Assembly: GCA_035772735.1 (NCBI GenBank)
Contig: JASDFA010000006.1
Location: 28,809,501 to 28,873,500 of the forward strand
DNA from: Datura wrightii
Taxonomy: Eukaryota > Streptophyta > Magnoliopsida > Solanales > Solanaceae
Reading direction: 5' to 3'
DNA length: 64,000 nucleotides
Of this stretch, positions 56,123-64,000 are shown piece after piece. Every line of letters begins with the position of its first letter. Positions within the stretch are counted from its first letter, which is position 1. The notes beneath the pieces were generated by a model that was not told the origin of the DNA, ran no database searches, and saw nothing but the letters and a program-made list of their open reading frames with translations. A program made the position numbers and the translations under genes.

Positions 56123-57210
56123 TGTTAAGTTGGAAGAGTCCACCCTTAATCTAGGGACCGGGTTCCTAGACTGATATCACACAGAAGCAGAACAAGTAAT
56201 GCATATAAGAAATAAATAAGAAGACTCAAGATTTTCACGTTAAAAAACTCCTTGGTCAGGGGAGAAAAAAATCACGACCTACCACGTAGAATTTAACAGC
56301 CATCTTCACTAAACATTGAGCAAAGGATGATTACAGACTCAAGCATCCTCAGGATTAAACTCTTAACCTAACTCCCTTGAAGCAACTCTGTATAACTCTA
56401 CTGCAACTTCGCAACCAGCTAACTCTAGCTAGCACACAACAGCTACCTCTAGCTATTCACTCAACTAACTCTAGTTGAAGAACACTCCCATAAACATTAG
56501 AACGACTACAAGAAGAAATACCTACACAAGCTTCATATTGAAGAGTAGGTGTACATTTTGAATCAAAACAACAACTTAAAAGCAAACTAGACTAAAAGAA
56601 TATTCAGGTTCTCTAGGAGCAGATGCCTCGTTGCTTTTAGAGCTATTGTTCTTGTATTCACGGTGACTGTGAGCAGAGAGCAAGAAAAGAGAAGGTTCTT
56701 TTCTAATTTTCAAAAACTAGGTTTTAAAAAGATGTCCCAAAGGGATAAGTATGAGAGGGCAAAACTGTAAGTGTAATCCTATTGGTTGAGTACACTAGCC
56801 TTCTGCCACATTGTGGCACCTTTGCTGCAGCACAGCTGTAGTCCCACCCGCAAACACAGAAAATAGTATGTTTTTTACAGTTGTAACTTTTGTCTGTTAT
56901 CAGGTGCACGTAACAGATCCGAACATGGTCCCTGCTTAGATTGTCTATCATCAAAATCAAGGATCAAGAATACTACAATTTTTTCCTTTTTGATAATGAC
57001 AAACCCTTCAGATAAAACATCCCAAACTTTCTCCATTCTCTCAGTATCCAAACATTCAGGCATACCAAATCCCCAGATCCCTCATATATCACTCTCTATG
57101 TGATTCTCCCTTTCGCCAAACCTTCCCCCTTTCACAATTCCCCCTATCAAATATGTCTCCAGTTCCCCTATCAAAGATGTCTCCATTTCCTCTATTCACG
57201 TCTCCATACA
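56123..57210 (-). mobile_element. 3' LTR of the Sirevirus-like element
   Basis: Right edge ataca at 57210 beside a PPT; left edge tgttaagttgg at 56123. The interior holds gattttcacgttaaaaaact and aaatcacgacctac, typical of copia LTRs and shared in part with 32508-33370. A tandem ~26-bp repeat (tcccctatcaaatatgtctcc) occurs at 57140-57190. The left edge is inferred from the TG only. Confidence 0.6.
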
Positions 57211-57226
57211 CTTCCCCCTTTTGGCA
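57211..57226 (-). other. Polypurine tract of the Sirevirus-like element
   Basis: The minus strand reads GCCAAAAGGGGGAAG just before TGTATGG, the LTR start. The word gatgccaaaagggggaa is characteristic of copia elements. 57227-57591 between it and the third ORF is untranslated, with no feature seen. Confidence 0.75.
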
Positions 57227-57591
57227 TCAGTAAGAAGAACTAACAGTAAACCAAGCAGAGGACAATTTGCATAACGATAACTCATGGCCACTGGGGCAAC
57301 ACTAACATGTATAAGCATAAGTAAAATATAGAGAGTGAGACAATAGACACAGAGACAATTAGACTTCATTCATTCATAGATAGGATAAGCATTACAAGCA
57401 TTAATAGCAAAAACATCATAAAAACAGCTAAAAACAGTCATAATTAGCAATTAAACAGAAGAGACTAGGACAGAGGGGCAAAAGAAGATTAAGGAAGAGG
57501 ACTGTTTTAAGGGCCAAAAAAGCCGGAAAGTTTATGAAGTAAAGGGACATGAGCTCATCTGCAGCTTCATGCACATGCAACAACTTCTGGA

Positions 57592-59613
57592 TTAATTCAT
57601 TAATTTTGGCCTTTGCTCACCATTCTCCTGGCAGAGATCCCTCAAGGGACCTGGTCCCTCTGCTTGTGCCGCCTTCAGGTTTGCAATCTCTGGATCTAGT
57701 TGAGTGAGCAAGCCAGTTAATCTTTCTACTTCTCTAGTAGAGTTCCCTTGAGAGGCAATCAGGTCAGATATGATTAATTGAGAACCCACACCGCCCCTTC
57801 TTTTGACACACTCACATTCCTCGAGGATAGAAAGAGTGAACATTTGCTTCTTTGATCCAACAATACCCTTTCCACAAGGAACGTGGAAATAATCAAACAC
57901 CTTGTTCAAAAGAAACCCATAGGCTAGCCCATGTTTGCCATCCTTCACATTCATAATCTTGTGCATCTGTTCGATCATAATTGCTGGCAAGCTTATAGTC
58001 TGGAATGTGCTCAAGGCTTCCATGAGATAGAGATCCTTAACCCCTGCAATTGTCCTCTTTTCAGTTTGAGGAAGCAGAACCTTGTTGACAAATTCAAACA
58101 CAAGTTGGTTCCCCTTTCAACTATTTTTTGAGAATTCATTCACCACAAAGATTGTCCAGCTTTCCAATTAGGTCCATAAACTTGCGAAAGGCACATTTAT
58201 CCTTCACAAACTTAATTTCTTCCATTGGGACTCCCAAAATCTTCCCAAGAGTCACTTCATCAAGAACAATTTCAACCCCTTGAACCACACTGCTCAGTTC
58301 CAGGCCTTCACCAGTGAAGACAATTTCATGATAAAACTCTCGGACTTGTTTTTCATGTAAGTCAGGAACAGGTGGGGAGAAAAGGTTCTTCCACTCTTGA
58401 TATACCACCATTTCCACTAGGTCAGCCATTCCATGCAGGTTTTCCACTTCAGGATCAAATACCCTACATCTAAGTACTTTTGGTTGCTTCCGCATCGCTT
58501 GACGTTCTTCTCGTGTGAGAGACTTAGAGGCAGAGGATGTACTAGGTCCCTCAAAGGTTTGACTAGTAGGCACAGTGGTTGTCTTAGATTTGGCAGGGCT
58601 CACACTTTTTGCAGGCACATCATCATCATCAATCAAGTCACCCAGTCTCCTTCTAGAGCTAGAAACGATCTTTTTGGTGGAAAATTGTTTGGGCAATCTG
58701 GTCCTTTTTCCTGAAGTGGGCTGAGACACTATCTTTCCTTTCTTCACTCTAACAAGTAATTCTTCCTCAGATTCTTTTTCTCCTTCAGCTTCCTCATGAT
58801 CAAGAACATTTTCTGGTTGAAGTGGAGTTTCGTCCTCAATAATTATTTTTCTTTTGAGTTTTCTCCTACAGGTGGTCTTTTGTTGTCTTTCCTTTAGGGC
58901 ATCCTCTAGCAGTTTCTTAAAACTAGTCCTAGTGACTGGATGATGGACCTGATCCCTTGATGATTCCTGTTGTATCTTCCTGACCTTCCATGCCAAATGT
59001 TGATCATCCTCACTGATGTCATCAGCATTCTCAACATTTTGTTGTAAACTCAAATCCCTAGGAGTCCCATTTGGGAGCGGATGTCAACACTGGAGATGTT
59101 GGAGCAGGAGAAGGGGATTGAGACACTGTCCTTTCACTGCTTGGTAGACGTTCATCTCCCGTTTCCATCTGAGTGAGACTTTGAACAATTAGCTGATCTC
59201 CGTGAGAAAGAATGTCCCTTTTCTATTGGCAAGTCCCCCTCAAAAAGATAATCATAGGAGGTTTCCATTGTACCCTTTTCTGTAATAGCTTCTTAATCAT
59301 TATTGGAAATAGGAGAGGGACCTGATATATCAGAGGGCAAGACAAATTCAGGTTGGCTGAATGGAGTCGCCATATCTGCAGATGTGTCAACTGGAGTATA
59401 TTCTGTTAATGAGGCATTCAGACTGACCGGGGTAGTGGAGGAATTACAGGTTAGGGTTTTCACCGAGATTTCTCCATCTTGAGGAATGAGAGGAGAATCT
59501 ATGTTTTTGGAGAAAGGGTTTTCAAATGTGGAAGGATCTGAGGTTGATTCAGATATGAGGGTTGAAGGGAGATTCATCTAGGAAGCATACGTAGGAGAGG
59601 ATGAAAGAGACAT
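57592..59613 (-). pseudogene. Third ORF after pol of the Sirevirus-like element
   Basis: Occupies the position of the Sirevirus env-like ORF; its function is unknown. It starts at 59613 (MSLSSSPTYAS, then a stop). The next piece is Ser/Thr/Pro-rich (59577-59293). The long frame 59053-58136 begins acidic, turns Lys/Arg-rich (KRTRLPKQFSTKK), and enters a domain with VFDPEVENLHGMADLVEMVV, EKQVREFYHEIVF and VTLGKILGVP. After two stops and a frameshift at 58136-58100, 58101-57592 continues FEFVNKVLLPQTEKRT, KDLYLMEALSTFQTISLPAI, GLAYGFLLNKVFDYF and a coiled tail. The VREFY..ILG and ..YGF layout parallels the third ORF at 25834-27065. No convincing transmembrane segment was seen. Confidence 0.65.
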
Positions 59614-60174
59614 TTTGAGATAGAAGTAGAAAGGGAAATTTTGAGAATAAACAAGGGTTTTGAGAAATTTTAGATGGTGAAGAAATGAGTCAGCAAAGGA
59701 GAGAGACGTAGAAGGTAGAAAAATGGAAAAGGTGGCTATTTAAGAGGAGAGAGGCGACGTGTCGGAAGACAAGAAGAAGGAATCAAGGCATCAATTCAGT
59801 TCAAAAAGGGTGAAAACCCTAGAGGTACCAATGGGAGGGAAAATAGATGACTCATATGACTATTCTTAGATGTCTTAAATGAAATATTTGCAAGCAATGC
59901 TCAAAATACTAACTTGTGGGGGACCTGGTCCCTCCGATGAATTTGAGTCACATTGTTCCATATCTATCCTATCTTTTCTACATCTTCTCTCATGCTCATC
60001 ATGCGTGTATACCTTGTTAAGGTATGGAACTGAGTTACACATTGATTGAAAAGTACTCACTCGAATACCTATAATCTAGTCATAGCCAAAAAAGAAAAAG
60101 TAAGAAGAGAAAATAAAAGGAATGAGAGACTAGTTTAATTTAATCAACCCCAACTTCATGCGATTCTTGTCAAA

Positions 60175-60651
60175 TTAGTCCCTGCTCAAAGTCTTAGTGA
60201 AGATGTCAGCAATATGATCTTCAGTATTACAAAATTCCACACGAATATTTCCTTTCTCCACATTATCTCTCAAGAAATGATGTCTTATGTCAATGTGCTT
60301 GGTTCTTTTGTGTTGGACTAGATTTCTTGCCATGTTGAGAGCACTAGTGTTGTCACATAGAAGAGGCACACAATCAGATAAGATCCCATAGTCTTCAAGC
60401 TGCTGTTTAATCCATAACAATTGAGTACAATATGAGGTAGTTGCTACATATTCAGCCTCAGCAGTGGAGAGAGCCACTGAGTTTTTCTTTCTTGAACCCC
60501 AAGAAATCAATGAATACCCAAGGAAGTAAGCCATTCCAGAGGTGCTCTTTCTGTCTATTAAGTACCCTGCACAGTCAGTATCAGAGTAGCCCACTAAGTC
60601 AAATGAACTGCCAGAAGGGTAGAATAGAACAAGGTTAGGTGTTTCCTTCAA
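60175..60651 (-). pseudogene. pol: Copia RNase H, Sirevirus-like
   Basis: RNase H domain in an open frame of 158 codons: GSSFDLVGYSDTDCAGYL, DRKSTSGMAYFLG, SWGSRKKNSVALSTAEAEYV, CDNTSALNMARN and VQHKRTKHIDIRHHFLRD. It ends DIFTKTLSRD, the usual C-terminus of copia Pol. Active acidic residues are present. It reads back through stops into a truncated RT. 59614-60174 between it and the third ORF holds only decayed inter-ORF sequence. Confidence 0.85.
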
Positions 60652-61039
60652 ATATCTTCAAACCCAGGAGGTTGCTTCACAAAGACTTCTTCCTTCAAGT
60701 GACATTCATTTGAAATAGCTTAAATTCCATAAAGGATGCAAAATCTATCAACATTCTTATTGCCTCTATCCTTGCTACAGGAGCGAAAGTCTCATCATAG
60801 TCTATGTCTTCCTCCTGATTGTATCCCTGGACTATCAATCTTGCCTTGTTTTGTATGGTGACACCTTGTTCATCCAGCTTGTTTTTGAAGACCCACCTGG
60901 TCCCTATGACAGTTCTGTCTGAGGGTTTAGGAACTAGGTGTCACACCTTGTTTCTCTCGAAATGATGAAGTTCCTCTTGCATTGCATTTAGCCATTCTAT
61001 ATCAGTCAAAGCCTCTTTGATGTTCTTTGGTTCAATCAG
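60652..61039 (-). pseudogene. pol: Copia RT, N-terminal remnant with internal deletion
   Basis: Start of RT on the minus strand: ALTDIEWLNAMQEELHHFER, then (after a stop) VPKPSDRTVIGTRWVFKNKL, ARLIVQGYNQEEDIDYDETF and APVARIEAIRMLI. It then passes within about 25 codons into sequence just before RNase H (RYLKETPNLVLFYPSG). The palm, including the YVDD box, is deleted, so RT activity is impossible. Confidence 0.75.
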
Positions 61040-61830
61040 TTAAATGAACGTTGAGAAGGCAAACATGTTCCTTGACCTGGATCTTGTATGAATACTCGAG
61101 TCCAAAGGTGACAACAAATTATCCAGGGGGTGTGAAGATCTAAGATTCCAGTTTGATCTTCCAGTTATTGATTGATCATTTGAGGTACCTGATCCTTCAT
61201 TTGGGGGATTTTTAGGAGAATTCATATCCTGCTGGTTCCCAAGAGAAACTTCTTGATCTTCATTACTCATGGAGATTTGTTCTCCTGGTGATCTTCCTTT
61301 CTCAGAAATCGGTTGTTCATCATCCTCCTCCTTAATAGAATTCTTTGACTTCTCCTTATACAAAGCATCTCTTTATATTTGCCACATCTCGTCTAGCTCA
61401 GCATCATTTATCTTATCGGCATTGCTTAGATCACCGGATTCATCAAAGATCACATGGATACTTTCCTGAAAACATTATGTCCTTTTGTTGTAAATCCTGT
61501 AGGCCTTGTTGTTTGATGAGTACCCCAAAAAAATCCCTTCATCACTTTTAGGGTCAAATTTTCCCAAGTGTTCCTTCCCATTGTTCAGCACGAAACACTT
61601 ACATCCAGATACACGTAGATAGCTCAACATTGGCTTCTTCTTGTATAGCAGCTCATAAGGTGTCTTCCCAAGCAGGGACCTGGTCAAGTATCTGTTGACC
61701 ACATAACATGCAGTGTTAACTGCTTCTTCCCAGAAGTTTTTGGCCATATATCCATCAATCAATAATGTTCTAGAAATATCCACCAAAGTCCTGCTCTTTC
61801 TCTCAACAACCCCATGTTCTAGAACCCCTG
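61040..61830 (-). pseudogene. pol: Copia integrase C-terminus and hinge
   Basis: 61786-61475 is the integrase end: GVVERKSRTL with the catalytic Glu (reaching back to about 61825), DGYMAKNFWEEAVNTACYVV, GKTPYELLYKKKP, and GKFDPKSDEGIFLGYSSNNK. A break follows, then the Ser/Glu-rich hinge to RT (61363-61040, ending SLDSSIHTRSRSRN-like sequence). Upstream of 61830 the two catalytic Asp residues and zinc region are missing because Athila-like sequence begins. Confidence 0.8.
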
Positions 61831-61987
61831 CTCTGAAGCACTTCTCTAATTCTCACCACGCCTCCTGTTACAGCTTGTATGATGCTATCATGAGTCGTAC
61901 TGAGAGCCGTAGCAACTACTTTTTTAGCAGTTTTAGGCCACCTGTATTTGTTTTTCCCTGCATACTAAACATACATCAGTTAAGTTA

Positions 61988-62035
61988 CTTGGGTTGCCTC
62001 CCAGGAAACGCTTGATTTAACATTGAGGCACGAAG
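61988..62035 (-). promoter_or_regulatory. Hairpin-pair motif, decayed tandem copy, element 3
   Basis: A second copy of the motif at 62073-62120, offset by 85 bases. The CCC-AGGCAA-GGG-type hairpin (61988-62005) keeps most pairs with one mismatch. The CGTCG/CGACG hairpin (from 62021) has lost pairing. The 15-base spacer is kept. Confidence 0.55.
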
Positions 62036-62072
62036 CAGGTGCCCCAGTTACTCAGAATTCACCAAGCCACCA

Positions 62073-62120
62073 CTTGGGTTGCCTCCCAAGAAGCACCTGA
62101 TTTAACGTCGCGATACGACG
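62073..62120 (-). promoter_or_regulatory. Conserved hairpin pair 3' of gag-protease, element 3
   Basis: Seventeen bases after the gag-protease stop (62137-62139) the transcript has CGTCG / 5-nt loop / CGACG (62120-62106). After a 15-nt spacer it has CTTGGG / AGGCAA / CCCAAG (62090-62073). The second stem differs from element 2 (CACGGG/CCCGTG) at two positions, both compensated. Confidence 0.65.
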
Positions 62121-62136
62121 CAAGTCTCTTAACTAC

Positions 62137-64000
62137 TCAGAATTGGTCAAGTAACTCAAATTCATCCTCTAGTACTAAGACTACACTAAATTCCTTCGGT
62201 TGCTGCATTGACCGGCAGATGTAGAAGGTGACCTCTTCTTTGTTCAGTCTGAACTTTAATTAGCTAGCCTCCACATCTACTTAGGCCCTACCAGTTGCAA
62301 GGAATGGTCGCCCCAAAATGATGAGGACCTCATAATCAACCTCGCAATCCAAAATCACGAAGTTTGTTGGGAATATGAATCTGTCTACCTTAACAAGCAC
62401 ATTGAACAGGATCCCCACTGGATTCTTCATAGTTCTATTGGCCATCAGTAGCCGCATAGAAGTCGGTGTGGGGGCTCCTAAGCCCAATTGCTTGAAGACT
62501 ACCAAGGGCATCAGGTTGATGCTCGCTCCTAGATCAAAAAGTGTCCTTGTGAACTCGACATTGCCAATGGTGCAGGGTATAGTGAAAGCACCCGGATCTT
62601 CCTTTTTCTGAGCCAAGACCCGTGTAGCTATGGCACTACAGTGATGTACATTATCTACCGGCTCATAGCTTATGGACCTCTTCTTTGTCACCCAGTCCTT
62701 CATGAACTTAGCATATCCTAGCATTTGTTCCAATGCCTCAATCAATGGTATGTTCACAGATAATTGTTTAAGCATTGACAAAAATTTTTGTAACTTATCA
62801 TTTTCCACCTTCTTCTTCATTCTTTGGAGGAACGGTGGCAGTGGTGCAGGATAGCTTTGTACATTTGAGTTGCTCCTTGATCAATGTCAGGTTCTTTCTC
62901 ACCTATTGGGGCCTCTGGCAACTCAGCATTCTCAGTGCCCTCCATCTCAGCACTCTTCTCATTCTCCTTATTTACACTCTCTTTCTTCCATTCAACTACA
63001 ACTGGAAAAGGGGGGTCAACTGTGGCCTTACTACTCCTAGTCATCACCTCCATGCAGTGGCCATCATTCTTTGGGTTTTGGACTATGTTGCATGGTAGTG
63101 TACCCTTTTGTCTAAGGTTTAGTGATGCTGACAGTTGCCAAAGCTGCTGTTTAATCTGCTTGATGGCTATCGCATGAGATTTCACTCTCTAACCCATGCT
63201 TGATATATTGCCACGAATTTCCTTCAATTGATCATCAGCGGACCTTACCTTTTTCAGTATCTCAGCGATCATGCTCTCTAGCTTTGACTGCCCAGCCTCT
63301 CCCTCTCATGCATTGGGAGGCACATATAATCCATCTTGGTCGTTGCGGTGGCCGTCATTCCTTCTCCATTCTTCTTCGCGCTCACGACCTCGGCTCCTGT
63401 CTTTGTACCCATTTCGATTGTAGTTGTCTTTGTATTGGTTCCGACCTTGATTTCTAGAACCTTGGTGCCAATTGTCCTGTCCAGACGCTTAGGCGTTAGC
63501 TCGGAAACCTGCCAATTGGTTATCTAAGAAATTTACCTCTTTCTCGGAATCAGAGTGGTTCTCCCGCGGTTTTGGCCCTTGTGTCCCCACTGCATTCACC
63601 TTTGTGGCTCCAGCTCCCATAATGTGCTTAGTGAGCAAATCCAACGATGTGCGCATATGAGCCAATTGTTGGTCGCGTTCTTCTTCTTTTCTCTGTTGGT
63701 CTGTAATCATACCAACAACATATATACGGGCCGCTGCATCTGCCTCCCGGGTATGCCATGCCCCATTCATTTTGGTCACTCTATCAAGAATAAAGCAGCT
63801 TGCTCCCAGGTGTGACTCATCAATGCTCCTCCCTCTACTATGTCTACTACAGCTTTTGTGTTATTGTTCAAAGACCTATAGAAAATTTCCAACAAACTGT
63901 CATATGGAATTATATGGTTTGGGCACTTTACCAACTTCTTTTGAACCTCAGTCAGGCTTCATGAAGTGCCTCGGTTTTAAGTTATCGGAAATTATAAATT
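62137..64000 (-). pseudogene. gag: Athila-like gag-protease, element 3, broken and cut by window edge
   Basis: From the right edge the minus strand reads Gag core remnants (CPNHIIPYDSLLEIFYRSLN near 63920). Then come 63779-63489 (DQQRKEEERDQQLAHMRTSL), 63185-62817 (ending near GEKEPDIDQGATQMYKAIL) and 62820-62281. The last holds LKQLSVNIPLIEALEQMLGY and the protease active site TLFDLGASINLMP, then VLIILGRPFLATGRA. After a TAA the protease tail continues in frame (KEEVTFYICRSMQQP) past a second TAA to a final TGA at 62137. Several frameshifts and stops make it non-functional. The catalytic DLGA is intact. Confidence 0.8.

Larger units (their letters stand above)
56123..61830 (-). mobile_element. 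Sirevirus-like copia element, 3' part
   Basis: Minus-strand order: integrase end, hinge, truncated RT, RNase H, a third ORF, PPT and 3' LTR. A long ORF after pol is a Sirevirus hallmark. The 5' LTR, gag, protease and most of integrase are missing: near 61830 the sequence changes into an Athila-like 3' spacer. RT is deleted internally. No second LTR or target duplication can be checked. Confidence 0.75.
61840..64000 (-). mobile_element. Athila-like element 3, gag-protease region
   Basis: A third Athila-lineage fragment on the minus strand, entering from beyond the right edge. It has a decayed gag-protease to 62137, then a spacer with two tandem hairpin-pair copies, ending near 61840 against the Sirevirus-like element. 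No LTR or PBS is in the window. Its proteins differ enough from elements 1 and 2 to be another family. Confidence 0.75.

Noticed and set aside
57592..59613. Calling the Sirevirus third ORF an envelope gene
   Set aside because: I see no signal peptide, no clear transmembrane segment and no fusion-like region. Position alone does not justify the name.

Overview
The window is plant nuclear DNA made almost entirely of retrotransposons. I find no credible host gene, rRNA or tRNA. Long gypsy LTRs starting TGTAACACCCC or TGTTACACCCC, Athila-like elements primed by tRNA-Asp, Sirevirus-type and other copia elements, a plant-type LINE with an ORF1 nucleic-acid-binding domain, a Helitron and AT-rich spacers suggest a large dicot genome. 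Solanaceae is my best guess, but that is inference from repeat style and not from a marker gene.

Layout: (1) 1-2569, + strand Del/Tekay-like LTR and decayed gag. (2) 2570-12655, a co-linear minus-strand mosaic. From its 5' end it reads Athila-like LTR, PBS and gag-protease, then directly Del/Tekay protease, RT, RNase H, integrase, chromodomain, PPT and LTR. (3) 12656-33370, a nest of insertions. A copia element (minus) carries a Del-type solo LTR (13633-16586, TSD aacat) in its gag. Its 5' LTR is split by a LINE (17772-32500), and the LINE ORF1 is split by a complete Athila-like element (22549-32332, TSD ataac). (4) 33371-49255, AT-rich DNA with degenerate ~0.95-kb tandem monomers and two direct copies (35945-43760 and 44045-49255) of a multi-kilobase segment. 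The first copy holds a Del-type solo LTR and the second keeps the empty site. (5) 49256-56122, a foldback MITE-like element, a copia solo LTR and a non-autonomous Helitron (52342-55151). (6) 56123-61830, a decayed Sirevirus-like copia element with a third ORF after pol. (7) 61840-64000, another Athila-like gag-protease running off the right edge.

How the parts relate: the complete Athila-like element is the youngest datable piece. Its two LTRs differ by about 30 substitutions in ~1.4 kb by my count by eye. It encodes Gag and protease plus a separate third ORF and no RT, RNase H or integrase, so it should depend on a partner. The LINE is older than it, and the copia element is older than the LINE.

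Three observations stand out. A pair of short hairpins with fixed spacing lies just 3' of the gag-protease stop in two different Athila-like elements, with compensatory changes in one stem. An LTR-U3-like block sits inside the complete Athila-like element upstream of its third ORF. That third ORF appears to share a domain with the third ORF of the Sirevirus-like copia element, a member of a different superfamily.
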